Of a stretch of 64,000 nt of DNA, positions 33,093 to 41,386 are shown piece after piece. Made by a program: the position numbers and the translations under genes. This DNA is from Aeromonas veronii. GTDB lineage: Bacteria > Pseudomonadota > Gammaproteobacteria > Enterobacterales > Aeromonadaceae. The stretch covers positions 4,105,001 through 4,169,000 of the forward strand of contig CP101033.1 in NCBI GenBank assembly GCA_041319085.1. Direction: 5' to 3'. A model generated the notes under the pieces. It was not told the origin of the DNA, searched no databases, and saw nothing but the letters and a program-made list of their open reading frames with translations. Position 1 is the first letter of the stretch. The number at the start of each line of letters is the position of its first letter.

Positions 33093-35071
33093 AGCGACTG
33101 CTCACATCGCCGCTGCTGCGGCCGGTCTCGATCCTGCTGGGGTTGACCCTCTTGCTCGCGTATTGGGAGCTGGCTCGCCAGCTGCCCGGTGCGCTCTGGT
33201 GGCAGAGCCTCTTCGCCCCCAATCTGAATGACGTCAGCCAAGCAGTGGTGCATTTCAGCTGGCTGCCCCGCTTGGCGGTCACCCTGCTGGCCGGGGCGGC
33301 GCTCGGGCTGGCGGGCACCCTGATGCAGCAGGTGCTGCGCAACCCGCTCGCGTCACCGACCACCTTGGGGGTGGCCTCCGGTGCCCAACTGGCGCTGATG
33401 ATGGTGACCCTGTTTGCCCCCTCCTGGTTGCTGTTGGGGCGGGAGTGGATCGCCATGGCCGGTGGCAGCCTCGCGATGGCACTGGTGTTTGCCCTGGCCT
33501 GGCGTCGCCAGCTCAATCCGGTGGTCATCGTCTTTGCCGGGTTGGTGATCAACCTCTATCTGGCGGCCATCAGCATGGGGCTCTTGCTGTTTTTTCAGGA
33601 GGAGCTGAAAGGCTTGCTGGTGTGGGGCAGTGGCTCGCTGGTGCAGAACAGCTGGAGCGGGGTGAGTTACTTGTTACCCCGCCTGCTGGCAGCCGCTGTG
33701 CTGGCCGTTGTGCTGGTGCGCCCGCTGGCGGTGCTGGAGCTGGATGATGCCAGCGCCCGCAGTCTGGGGGTCTCCCTGCAGCATCTGCGTTTTGCCGGAC
33801 TGGGACTGGCGGTGTTTGTCACCGCTTGCGTGGTGAGCGTGGTGGGGCTGATCGGCTTTATCGGGTTGGCGGCGCCCGCCATGGTGCGGCTGCTCGGGAT
33901 CCGCCAGCTCGGCCAGCGGCTGCTGTGGGCACCGATCCTCGGCGCCCTGCTGCTGGCGGCGACCGATCTGCTGCTGCAGAGTCTGAGCCGCTTCTGGCCG
34001 GTATTGATCCCCACCGGCGCAATGACCGCCCTGCTGGGGGCGCCGCTGCTGCTCTGGTTGATCCCGCGCCTGGGCATCAAGTCGGGTGCGCCTAAGTCAA
34101 ACGCCGGCCTGCTGGTGGCTCGCCATCCGGTACCGGCTCGCCTGATCGGCCTGTTGCTGGTCGGGTTGATGCTGGCCGTGGTCGCCTCCCTGCTGTTTGG
34201 TCAGGGAATGACAGGCTGGAGCTGGCCGAGCTGGCTCCGCTGGCAGGCCCAGCTGGAGTGGCGACTGCCGCGCACACTGGTGGCGGGGGCTGCTGGCGTG
34301 CTGCTGGCGCTGGCGGGCACCCTGTTGCAGCGGGTCAGCAACAACCCGATGGCGAGCCCGGAGTTGCTGGGGGTGAGCGGCGGCACCTTTATGGGGGTGA
34401 TAGCGACGGCGCTGTTGCTGCCTGCATTGCCCCTGCCGCTGATGCTGGTCGGTGGCCTGTTCGGTGCCTTCGCTTGTCTCTTGCTGCTGGTGCTGGTCAA
34501 TCGCAAGCACGGCTTCCAGCCGGAGCGGATCCTGCTCTCAGGTATCGCCATCACAGCGTTGTTTGAGCCGCTGCAGGCCATCGCGCTGGCCAACGGTGAC
34601 CTGCGGGTGCAGCAACTGCTCTCCTGGATGTCCGGCTCCACCTATTACGTCACCCTGCCGGTGGCCTATGGGCTGGTGGGGCTGGCGCTGTTGATGCTGG
34701 CCGCCTGCCTGCTGGTGAGTCGTTGGCTCGATCTGCTACCGATGGGGAGTGCTGTAGCGACTGCGCTTGGCATTCGCCTCAACCGTGCCCAGCTCGCCAT
34801 CTTGCTGCTGGTGGCCGTGCTCACCGCCAGTGCCACCCTGGTGGTGGGGCCGCTCTCCTTCGTCGGTCTGTTGGCGCCACATATGGCCAAGCTGATGGGG
34901 CTGGTGCGGGCACGCTGGCACCTGCTTGGGGCCGCCGCTTCCGGCGCCCTGTTGATGGTATCGGCGGACTGGGTCGGTCAGCAGATCCTCTTCCCGCAGG
35001 AGGTGCCGGTCGGGCTGGTCTCCACCTTGTTAGGGGGCGCTTACTTCATGTGGTGCCTGCGCCGCCTCTAG
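33089..35071 (+). CDS. fhuB: Ferric hydroxamate permease FhuB (fused tandem)
   Basis: 660 residues, twice the length of a BtuC-type permease. Two homologous halves each have about ten membrane helices and the family motif: residues 70-90 LAGTLMQQVLRNPLASPTTLGV and residues 410-435 LAGTLLQRVSNNPMASPELLGV. Each half also repeats the coupling GLIGFIGLAAPAMVRLLG / GPLSFVGLLAPHMAKLMG segment that contacts FhuC. This internal duplication is specific to FhuB. It is the last gene of the operon; the sequence after it is broken by an IS4-family element. Confidence 0.95.
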   Translation: MKRLLTSPLLRPVSILLGLTLLLAYWELARQLPGALWWQSLFAPNLNDVSQAVVHFSWLPRLAVTLLAGAALGLAGTLMQQVLRNPLASPTTLGVASGAQLALMMVTLFAPSWLLLGREWIAMAGGSLAMALVFALAWRRQLNPVVIVFAGLVINLYLAAISMGLLLFFQEELKGLLVWGSGSLVQNSWSGVSYLLPRLLAAAVLAVVLVRPLAVLELDDASARSLGVSLQHLRFAGLGLAVFVTACVVSVVGLIGFIGLAAPAMVRLLGIRQLGQRLLWAPILGALLLAATDLLLQSLSRFWPVLIPTGAMTALLGAPLLLWLIPRLGIKSGAPKSNAGLLVARHPVPARLIGLLLVGLMLAVVASLLFGQGMTGWSWPSWLRWQAQLEWRLPRTLVAGAAGVLLALAGTLLQRVSNNPMASPELLGVSGGTFMGVIATALLLPALPLPLMLVGGLFGAFACLLLLVLVNRKHGFQPERILLSGIAITALFEPLQAIALANGDLRVQQLLSWMSGSTYYVTLPVAYGLVGLALLMLAACLLVSRWLDLLPMGSAVATALGIRLNRAQLAILLLVAVLTASATLVVGPLSFVGLLAPHMAKLMGLVRARWHLLGAAASGALLMVSADWVGQQILFPQEVPVGLVSTLLGGAYFMWCLRRL

Positions 35072-35115
35072 GTTTGTGGACAAAAAATAGACAATAAAAA
35101 GCCCGGGATGAACCC

Positions 35116-36545
35116 CAATGCTGTTCACTTAAGCGGAGCCGCATTGCGATCTACCGGAAAGCGGGTCTTTGATATCTTCACCGCCCTGGGTCTCGATGGC
35201 CTGGGGCGTTTTTCTATGAACATGACGCCTATGCTCCCCCGCAACTCCGCCAACCTCCGTGGGGTATGGGCTGGCGATATCGCGCCCGCCATCACTGCCA
35301 TCTGGTTCGCGATGAACTGACAGGCAAACTTGAAGCTCACCTCATTGGGCGCTCGCTGATGAGCTACGGCGGCCTGGCTCGCCTCCCGCCTGACCAGATT
35401 GTATCCAAGCAGCAAACCCCACTGTTCCTGATAAACCAAGTCCACTTTCTTGCTTCTCAGTGTGATGGCGTTGTGCTGCATCGCACTTTTGATATCCCGG
35501 TATCCCAACTCGATTTCCCAGCGCTCGTGGTACAGGGTCGCCACCTGCGCTGCGCTGAATCGGGTTACGGGCAGGGAGGTAAAGACCGTTTTCTCCTTGC
35601 CTGCCACCTCGTAGGTCACTGCGCGAACTTGCCAGTGCGTCGGCAACGCCGGGTTTTTCTTGCGTGCCTGAGGCGAGACCGTCATTTGCAACAGACGGTC
35701 ACCGTCGCCATAGCGCTCCAGTTCCGTGTATACCAGCCCCTTGCGTTCCGGGATGAGCCAGTGACGGTCGGTGTCTTCGGCCTGAATTCGTAGCAACAGG
35801 TCGGCACCGAAGAAACCTTTATCCAGCAGGGTCACCGACTTGTCCGGCAATGAGTGAATGAACTCACTGGCCAGGGGGATTTCCCCTTTGCGATACGGGC
35901 TGATGGCCGCGTTGGCAATGACATGCGAGCGGACATTCATCAGCGTGACCAGCCGCAGCATTGGATAGGGTGTCTGCCGGTTGGTTGACGTGTTACCCGA
36001 ACCGAAATGCGCCCTGAGTTCAGGCATATCCTGGGTACGAAACAGGGCTCCATCGATGGCAAAGACCTGTAAACCGTGCCACTGGTCTTCAGGATAACGT
36101 TCCCGTCCCCACACATCGGCACACTGCTTGAACAGCCACTCGAGCGGCTGTTTGCCGAGCCGCTGACGGGCTTGAGACAGGGCACTGTCCGCGAGCAAGG
36201 CGTCATTGGCCAACCCGTCTGCACAGATATTGAGGCGCCGAGCGACCTCGGAGATGGGCTCATTACGGAAAAAGGCCATCCCCACGACGAGCCACAAGAC
36301 CATATCAGAAGGTAAGCGGCGTCGGCGGATAGTGGCCTTTTCAGACAAGGCGGCAGCGGCAGTAATCCATTCGTCGGGAATATGGTCGGCAAAAATTGCC
36401 AGCCGAGCCAGCATGTCGCCAGATGTCTCAACAACATCGCTCAGGTCGTTTGCAATAGACATAAAAAAATCCGGAACCAGTGATTGGTTCCGGATTGTCC
36501 TACAGCAGAAGGATCGGTCAATGGATCCTTAACTGATCAGCATTG
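35116..36545 (-). mobile_element. IS4-family insertion sequence, complete
   Basis: 1430 bp with 18-bp imperfect terminal repeats: CAATGCTGTTCACTTAAG on the left and CAATGCTGATCAGTTAAG (reverse complement) on the right, 16 of 18 matching. A 12-bp target duplication CGGGATGAACCC flanks it (35104-35115 and 36546-36557), within the 10-12 bp range of the family. The insertion split a terminator hairpin downstream of fhuB. Intact ends, duplication and transposase point to a recent insertion. Confidence 0.93.
35125..36462 (-). CDS. IS4-family transposase
   Basis: 445 residues, DDE transposase. The first acidic residue is in VFAIDGALFRTQD, the second in VTLLDKGFFGAD, and the YREK signature YHERWEIELGYRDIK carries the catalytic Glu (Y-2-R-3-E-6-K spacing). 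An N-terminal IS4 helical domain is present (residues 10-100). It fills nearly the whole element. The C-terminus VDRNAAPLK ends 9 bp inside the left terminal repeat. Confidence 0.93.
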   Translation of the reverse strand: MSIANDLSDVVETSGDMLARLAIFADHIPDEWITAAAALSEKATIRRRRLPSDMVLWLVVGMAFFRNEPISEVARRLNICADGLANDALLADSALSQARQRLGKQPLEWLFKQCADVWGRERYPEDQWHGLQVFAIDGALFRTQDMPELRAHFGSGNTSTNRQTPYPMLRLVTLMNVRSHVIANAAISPYRKGEIPLASEFIHSLPDKSVTLLDKGFFGADLLLRIQAEDTDRHWLIPERKGLVYTELERYGDGDRLLQMTVSPQARKKNPALPTHWQVRAVTYEVAGKEKTVFTSLPVTRFSAAQVATLYHERWEIELGYRDIKSAMQHNAITLRSKKVDLVYQEQWGLLLGYNLVRREASQAAVAHQRAPNEVSFKFACQFIANQMAVMAGAISPAHTPRRLAELRGSIGVMFIEKRPRPSRPRAVKISKTRFPVDRNAAPLK

Positions 36546-36706
36546 CGGGATGAACCCGGGCTTCAGATTGCTGACAAAGCCAAAATCGTCATCGTAACGC
36601 ATTGATTTTACTTGATGAGAAAACCCTGTTTTTCTGAAATTAGGGGGTTTTTCAATAGTCTGAAGCCCGGGATGAACCCGGGCTTTTTATTGTTTGCCGA
36701 ACCGGC

Positions 36707-36724
36707 TTACTTGCCGATGCAGAA
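36707..36724 (-). other. 3' end of mnmE: island attachment site
   Basis: On the minus strand this reads TTC TGC ATC GGC AAG TAA, i.e. Phe-Cys-Ile-Gly-Lys-stop, the conserved C-terminus of MnmE (TrmE/ThdF). The codon upstream (ACA, Thr) no longer fits MnmE, so only these 18 bp remain here. The same 18-bp stretch of mnmE is the attB core of SGI1-family islands. The rest of mnmE should lie beyond the right edge of the window, past the island. The strand and location (next to oriC/mioC) are right for mnmE. Confidence 0.8.
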
Positions 36725-36830
36725 TGTAAATAATTTATTATCTTCAATATGTTAGTGACTTTTCGGGGGCCACTTGGGGTAAAAGTAACTAAAACAGCAT
36801 ATTGAGAGGCCGCTCACGGGTTTCTGCCAT

Positions 36831-37047
36831 CGTGCAGCGTTCCCACATAGTCCATTCTCGATCGTGCAGCCTTCCCATATGAATCAACGCGATGCCACCA
36901 CACGCAGTCAAAGCCGCCTTTTAAGTGAGTTTTGAACATATTTTGAACCGACTATAGCACCGTCCGGAACCTGGAAAGCCGCTTTACTCTTCGAACCGTG
37001 CAAGTTTCCCATAGGTAGTTTGGCTAACCGTGCAGTCATCCCACATA
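36831..37047 (+). repeat. Four-copy repeat array at the island end
   Basis: Four direct copies of about 19 bp with consensus CGTGCAGNNTTCCCACATA: at 36831, 36863, 36997 and 37029. They form two pairs, each with an exact 32-bp start-to-start distance, the pairs being 166 bp apart. The array fills the gene-free stretch between the mnmE att core and the hipA 3' end. Such spaced repeats at the end of a mobile element usually bind a recombinase, transposase or its accessory factor. No matching protein is visible, and nothing else is seen in 36725-37055. Confidence 0.65.
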
Positions 37048-37055
37048 CCGCCATT

Positions 37056-38375
37056 TTAATCCCAGCCCTTTATCAGCCTGGCTGAGCGGGCTTTTAGGCC
37101 CTCTAGAATGGTGCTGCTGATGGTATCGGGGAAGCCTGCTGGCAATTGCTGTGTAACGCGCTCAATAACATCATCAACGGAGTTGGCCAGTTCTGTCAGG
37201 ATCTCTTCCATAGCAGAACGCTCAAATCCCACAGCTTTCGCCGTTTGGAAGAAATGACGCGGGAATATCTGCTCAATGGCGTACTTCTTTCCCTTGCTGC
37301 TTGCTAGGCCCATAGCGAGCTTGGCGTCCCTTCGGTTGAGGCCTCGGCCGCCAAATACTGGATAGACAGATAGGATGTCGTAAAAAGGGGTCAGGCGAAA
37401 ACGCCCTTCCGGCTCAATAAAGACCGAGAAGTTTTTTGCATGGCCATCGGTGGCCGCCAGCAGCCAGAACAGGACCTGAGATTTCATGAATAGGTAGCGA
37501 TCCTGTTCTGGTGTCGCAGAGCCCAGCAAGGTTTTCATGATGTCAGTGATCCCCGGTCCTCCATGGTTCTCGTATTTCCGTGCTGACGGAACATTCAATA
37601 CCTGACAGAAATCTTCTTGGGGAAGGCGCATGATCCAACTGCGATCGGCAGCGTAACGTCTGTCGAAGCGTTCCACAGCCAGTGCTTTGACCTGGCCAAC
37701 CTGCATCATGAAGCAGTGAGGTACGGGTAGACCAAACTCCTTGGCAATCAGAGTGCAGAGATATTCGTTTTCTACGCTCTGGGAGAGGTCTATCGAGTAG
37801 GAGTGGCTTTCAATCTTGCCGATAGGGAGTTTGATTATGTGGGTTGTCGGCGTTGCATTGAGTGGCAAGTACCAACGGCCATCGAGATAGAGCAGTGCAG
37901 TCTTTTCTTGCGCCCCGGCGATAGAGATCCGGAACTCCTCTTGCTCCCTGACCATCCCCAAAGGGATTCCTGATTTGTAGCTGGTCAGGATCTGCTCGAG
38001 CTCGTCATCGGAAAGTGCCTTGTAGTCGATTCGCCTGACATCTGGAACATCGTGCCCTTCGGTAACCAGCTGTAATGCCCCTACGCTATCCTGGCCAATG
38101 CAACTGAGCAGATCGAAGGGCTGGGTTGATGCCGCTTGATAGCGTGCTACAACCCTGTTTCTCACCTCCGTATTATCTGGCAGCAGGTTGTCGAAGAAGT
38201 TATAGGCTTCATCGCCCCGGTAGGTCTGATGGCGCAATGGCATGGAGAGTGAGATCGGACGGCTGCCCGGTTGTGCTAGCCATGACTCATGGTACTGAAA
38301 ATGATGGGCGCCGCTGGTAGTTTTGGTGAATGTGCCTACCCGATAGCCGTTCATATAGACAGCCAGATTGGCCAT
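37056..38375 (-). CDS. hipA: HipA-type serine/threonine kinase toxin
   Basis: 439 residues from the ATG at 38375, which overlaps the hipB stop by one base. The N-terminal couple_hipA domain (residues 1-105: LAVYMNGYRVGTFTK, LPDNTEVRNRV) is followed by the HipA kinase domain: SIAGAQEKTALL (nucleotide loop), ATDGHAKNFSVF (catalytic Asp) and PFYDILSVYP (metal Asp), all intact. E. coli HipA phosphorylates GltX and induces dormancy; this one should act similarly, but its target is unproven. Together with hipB it probably stabilises the island. Confidence 0.92.
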   Translation of the reverse strand: MANLAVYMNGYRVGTFTKTTSGAHHFQYHESWLAQPGSRPISLSMPLRHQTYRGDEAYNFFDNLLPDNTEVRNRVVARYQAASTQPFDLLSCIGQDSVGALQLVTEGHDVPDVRRIDYKALSDDELEQILTSYKSGIPLGMVREQEEFRISIAGAQEKTALLYLDGRWYLPLNATPTTHIIKLPIGKIESHSYSIDLSQSVENEYLCTLIAKEFGLPVPHCFMMQVGQVKALAVERFDRRYAADRSWIMRLPQEDFCQVLNVPSARKYENHGGPGITDIMKTLLGSATPEQDRYLFMKSQVLFWLLAATDGHAKNFSVFIEPEGRFRLTPFYDILSVYPVFGGRGLNRRDAKLAMGLASSKGKKYAIEQIFPRHFFQTAKAVGFERSAMEEILTELANSVDDVIERVTQQLPAGFPDTISSTILEGLKARSARLIKGWD

Positions 38376-38629
38376 TACCACTCCTCCTTCCAGCCCGATG
38401 CCGGACTCTCGGATGACTCATTGCGGGGTTTGATATCCACTGACAACTCGAGTGCCGCGAGGATCTTGAACAGGGTCTCCAGCTTGGTGGACTCAGGGTT
38501 GAGCTCGAAGCTGGAGACTGTGTCTTGCCTAATCCCTACTTTCTCGGCCACTTTGCCTTGAGAGAGCTTTTGAGAAAGCCTGGCATCCTTGATACAGGCG
38601 CTCAGCTGCTTGGCGCTGGTTACTTTCAT
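38375..38629 (-). CDS. hipB: HipB-type antitoxin and repressor
   Basis: 84 residues from the ATG at 38629 (MKVTSAKQLSACIKDARLSQK). The Xre-type helix-turn-helix lies at residues 17-65 (LSQGKVAEKVGIRQDTVSSFE). HipB neutralises HipA and represses the pair. The short acidic/tryptophan tail SPASGWKEEW is like the degradation-prone HipB tail. Four evenly spaced operator-like palindromes lie upstream, at 38664-38765. Confidence 0.9.
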   Translation of the reverse strand: MKVTSAKQLSACIKDARLSQKLSQGKVAEKVGIRQDTVSSFELNPESTKLETLFKILAALELSVDIKPRNESSESPASGWKEEW

Positions 38630-38663
38630 GATTCGACAACCTGGTAGCGTGCCTTCTTCCAAT

Positions 38664-38765
38664 TTACACGCTATGGCAGGTATATCAATATTTACCTGTT
38701 ATAGGAGGTAAATGTAACTTACACGCTGTAGGCGGTATCTAACATTTATCCCCTATAGCGGGTAA
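38664..38765. promoter_or_regulatory. Array of four hipB operators
   Basis: Four pseudo-palindromes of about 20 bp share the centre CTATAG/CTGTAG and TTTAC...GTAAA ends: TTACACGCTATGGCAGGTA (38664), TTTACCTGTTATAGGAGGTA (38691), TTACACGCTGTAGGCGGTA (38719) and TTATCCCCTATAGCGGGTAA (38746). Centres are 27-28 bp apart, so HipB dimers would bind on nearly the same face. The site nearest the gene is 35 bp upstream of hipB. E. coli also has four hipB operators, of different sequence. Confidence 0.75.
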
Positions 38766-39047
38766 GAGAACAGCAGACGGGGAGATTACCAAGCCATGGG
38801 GTAAAGAACTGCCGCGCTACGCTTGGCTGCTGGCTTGTTCGGTGAGTCGAAAAGATGACTCACCTCAAAGCCCAGCTTCTGTAGATTTCCTCCTTTGGCA
38901 TCCCATTCAGCAGATCAGGAATGGTGAGCAACGTCGCTTAAATACTCAAATACAACTCAAAAGCGACTTTGTGATGACGGATCACACTTAAAGTTTGTGC
39001 TGTCAGATCAAAAGGCTATCGAAAGGTTGTGTTTCGATCGTCATGTG

Positions 39048-39122
39048 GTGGTTCTAAAAAGGTATACCCCATTAAAACCACTTAATACCCTCTCGAAAAT
39101 CATATTGAAACCACTTATATTG
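39048..39122. other. res-like recombination site, left part
   Basis: GTGGTTC (39048) and AACCAC (39076-39081) are inverted around a palindromic GGTATACC core whose centre (39064/39065) is the exact middle of the 34-bp site, as in a serine-resolvase crossover site I. Direct repeats of AACCACTT occur at 39076, 39109 and, beyond the integron insertion, 61593; with the insertion removed they are 33 and 28 bp apart. The resolvase gene itself starts at 61624. The 282 bp between the hip operators and this site (38766-39047) show nothing I can name. Confidence 0.65.
39118..39122. repeat. Left target-site duplication TATTG of the Tn402-type region
   Basis: TATTG directly precedes IRi and is found again directly after the outer IRt at 61574-61578. 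Five base pairs is the normal Tn402/Tn5053 duplication. Confidence 0.88.
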
Positions 39123-39324
39123 TGTCGTTTTCAGAAGACGGCTGCACTGAACGTCAGAAGCCGACTGCACTATAGCAGCGGAGGGGTTGGATCCATCAGG
39201 CAACGACGGGCTGCTGCCGGCCATCAGCGGACGCAGGGAGGACTTTCCGCAACCGGCCGTTCGATGCGGCACCGATGGCCTTCGCGCAGGGGTAGTGAAT
39301 CCGCCAGGATTGACTTGCGCTGCC
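39123..39324 (+). repeat. IRi and 5' conserved segment end
   Basis: IRi covers 39123-39147. A second transposase-binding-like repeat (CAGAAGCCGACTGCACTAT, 39155-39173) follows the first (CAGAAGACGGCTGCACTGA, 39131-39149), as in Tn402 ends. The remainder to 39324 is the ordinary 5'-CS tail downstream of intI1 with no gene. Confidence 0.9.
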
Positions 39325-40337
39325 CTACCTCTCACTAGTGAGGGGCGGCAGCGCATCAAGCGGTGAGCGCACTCCGGCACCGCCAACTTTCAGCACATGC
39401 GTGTAAATCATCGTCGTAGAGACGTCGGAATGGCCGAGCAGATCCTGCACGGTTCGAATGTCGTAACCGCTGCGGAGCAAGGCCGTCGCGAACGAGTGGC
39501 GGAGGGTGTGCGGTGTGGCGGGCTTCGTGATGCCTGCTTGTTCTACGGCACGTTTGAAGGCGCGCTGAAAGGTCTGGTCATACATGTGATGGCGACGCAC
39601 GACACCGCTCCGTGGATCGGTCGAATGCGTGTGCTGCGCAAAAACCCAGAACCACGGCCAGGAATGCCCGGCGCGCGGATACTTCCGCTCAAGGGCGTCG
39701 GGAAGCGCAACGCCGCTGCGGCCCTCGGCCTGGTCCTTCAGCCACCATGCCCGTGCACGCGACAGCTGCTCGCGCAGGCTGGGTGCCAGCTCTCGGGTAA
39801 CATCAAGGCCCGATCCTTGGAGCCCTTGCCCTCCCGCACGATGATCGTGCCGTGATCGAAATCCAGATCCTTGACCCGCAGTTGCAAACCCTCACTGATC
39901 CGCATGCCCGTTCCATACAGAAGCTGGGCGAACAAACGATGCTCGCCTTCCAGAAAACCGAGGATGCGAACCACTTCATCCGGGGTCAGCACCACCGGCA
40001 AGCGCCGCGACGGCCGAGGTCTTCCGATCTCCTGAAGCCAGGGCAGATCCGTGCACAGCACCTTGCCGTAGAAGAACAGCAAGGCCGCCAATGCCTGACG
40101 ATGCGTGGAGACCGAAACCTTGCGCTCGTTCGCCAGCCAGGACAGAAATGCCTCGACTTCGCTGCTGCCCAAGGTTGCCGGGTGACGCACACCGTGGAAA
40201 CGGATGAAGGCACGAACCCAGTGGACATAAGCCTGTTCGGTTCGTAAGCTGTAATGCAAGTAGCGTATGCGCTCACGCAACTGGTCCAGAACCTTGACCG
40301 AACGCAGCGGTGGTAACGGCGCAGTGGCGGTTTTCAT
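39325..40337 (-). pseudogene. intI1: Class 1 integron integrase, frameshifted
   Basis: Two frames together encode the 337-residue IntI1: residues 1-180 (40337 to about 39790, [20 protein letters not shown] ... [11 protein letters not shown]) and the C-terminal half ending ALPPLTSER at 39325. The join needs one base near 39788, where AGAGCTTGGCACC is expected and AGAGCTGGCACC is seen. The span is 1013 bp instead of 1014, which confirms one missing base. The C-terminal part keeps [12 protein letters not shown] and the tyrosine region TTMIYTHVL. Arg32 and His39 are present, the variant normally paired with PcW. If the deletion is real, the cassette array is frozen. Confidence 0.92.
40222..40250 (+). 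promoter_or_regulatory. Cassette promoter PcW
   Basis: TGGACA (40222-40227), 17 bp, TAAGCT (40245-40250), inside intI1 and firing toward the cassettes. This is the weak Pc variant. The second promoter P2 (TTGTTA 40341, TACAGT 40361) has only a 14-bp spacer and should be inactive. Confidence 0.93.
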
Positions 40338-40349
40338 GGCTTGTTATGA

Positions 40350-40365
40350 CTGTTTTTTTGTACAG
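40350..40365 (-). promoter_or_regulatory. LexA box of intI1
   Basis: CTGTTTTTTTGTACAG overlaps the intI1 promoter and matches the LexA pattern CTGT-N8-ACAG, known to place intI1 under SOS control. Confidence 0.85.
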
Positions 40366-40481
40366 TCTATGCCTCGGGCATCCAAGCAGCAAGCGCGTTA
40401 CGCCGTGGGTCGATGTTTGATGTTATGGAGCAGCAACGATGTTACGCAGCAGGGCAGTCGCCCTAAAACAAAGTTAGCCAT

Positions 40482-40979
40482 ATGAACTCGGAATCAGTAC
40501 GCATTTATCTCGTTGCTGCGATGGGAGCCAATCGGGTTATTGGCAATGGTCCTAATATCCCCTGGAAAATTCCGGGTGAGCAGAAGATTTTTCGCAGACT
40601 CACTGAGGGAAAAGTCGTTGTCATGGGGCGAAAGACCTTTGAGTCTATCGGCAAGCCTCTACCGAACCGTCACACATTGGTAATCTCACGCCAAGCTAAC
40701 TACCGCGCCACTGGCTGCGTAGTTGTTTCAACGCTGTCGCACGCTATCGCTTTGGCATCCGAACTCGGCAATGAACTCTACGTCGCGGGCGGAGCTGAGA
40801 TATACACTCTGGCACTACCTCACGCCCACGGCGTGTTTCTATCTGAGGTACATCAAACCTTCGAGGGTGACGCCTTCTTCCCAATGCTCAACGAAACAGA
40901 ATTCGAGCTTGTCTCAACCGAAACCATTCAAGCTGTAATTCCGTACACCCACTCCGTTTATGCGCGTCGAAACGGCTAA
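40482..40979 (+). CDS. dfrA12: Trimethoprim-resistant dihydrofolate reductase DfrA12
   Basis: 165 residues. The sequence MNSESVRIYLVAAMGANRVIG is that of the DfrA12 type, with the substrate loop NGPNIPWKIPGEQKIF and cofactor motif VVMGRKTFESIGKPLPNR. It replaces the trimethoprim-sensitive chromosomal enzyme in folate synthesis. First cassette, 9 bp after the attI1 core (40473); expressed from PcW. The cassette ends with a 90-bp attC site (40974-41063). Confidence 0.96.
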   Translation: MNSESVRIYLVAAMGANRVIGNGPNIPWKIPGEQKIFRRLTEGKVVVMGRKTFESIGKPLPNRHTLVISRQANYRATGCVVVSTLSHAIALASELGNELYVAGGAEIYTLALPHAHGVFLSEVHQTFEGDAFFPMLNETEFELVSTETIQAVIPYTHSVYARRNG

Positions 40980-41063
40980 CCATTCCGTCAACGGGACGCC
41001 AAAATGCTGCGCATTTTGGTTCCCTCCGCTGCGCTCCGGCTCTCGTTACGTCCAACGTTAGCA
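40974..41063 (+). repeat. attC of the dfrA12 cassette
   Basis: Bounded by GGCTAAC (40974-40980) and GTTAGCA (41057-41063), with imperfect inverted symmetry between; 90 bp, as known for this cassette. Confidence 0.88.
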
Positions 41064-41090
41064 CCACTGAAACCCAGCTTTATTTAGCTC

Positions 41091-41381
41091 ATGTTTATTC
41101 AAACGGCATTTAGCTTTTCAGGCGTTATTCAGTGCCTGTTTTGCCTTTTTTCCGGGCTTCGCCTGCATGGGCTGCGCAGGTTTTCAGTCTTTTTGGCCTC
41201 TAGCCCTTGCGTAGCAAGCGCAAGCAGCTATCGTTTTTGCAGTGCTGTGCCGCCTCGGTGGCGCAGCGTTTTTTCACGGTTAGCGCCCGTCGCCAAATTC
41301 AAGTTATCCGTTTTGGCTTCTGGTTCTAACATTTCGGTCAAGCCGACCCGCATTCTGCGGTCGGCTTACCTCGCCCGTTAG
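41091..41381 (+). CDS. gcuF: Cassette protein GcuF (unknown function)
   Basis: 96-residue frame of the orfF cassette, always found between dfrA12 and aadA2 in this array. Cysteine/serine/phenylalanine-rich with no recognised domain (MFIQTAFSFSGVIQCLF...). It is not known whether a protein is made. Its codons run to the attC at 41324-41383. Confidence 0.75.
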   Translation: MFIQTAFSFSGVIQCLFCLFSGLRLHGLRRFSVFLASSPCVASASSYRFCSAVPPRWRSVFSRLAPVAKFKLSVLASGSNISVKPTRILRSAYLAR

Positions 41382-41383
41382 AC
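41324..41383 (+). repeat. attC of the gcuF cassette
   Basis: Bounded by TTCTAAC (41324-41330) and GTTAGAC (41377-41383); 60 bp, with the AAGCCGACC/GGTCGGCTT inverted arms visible inside. Confidence 0.88.
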
Positions 41384-41386
41384 ATC

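Larger units (their letters stand above)
35092..36692. repeat. Inverted-repeat element with terminator-like ends, split by an IS
   Basis: The left end is ACAATAAAAAGCCCGGGATG at 35092-35111, continued to the right of the IS from 36546 (GAACCCGGGCTTCAGA). The right end at 36660-36692 is the reverse complement (CTGAAGCCCGGG, 5-nt loop, CCCGGGCTTTTTATTG). Each end alone is an AAGCCCGGG/CCCGGGCTT hairpin with a T-run pointing outward. With the IS removed, a unit of about 170 bp remains, with about 100 bp between the hairpins. It could be a MITE or simply two convergently placed terminators. Confidence 0.6.

Noticed and set aside
40341..40366. Second cassette promoter P2
   Set aside because: The spacer is 14 bp; the GGG insertion that makes it active is absent.
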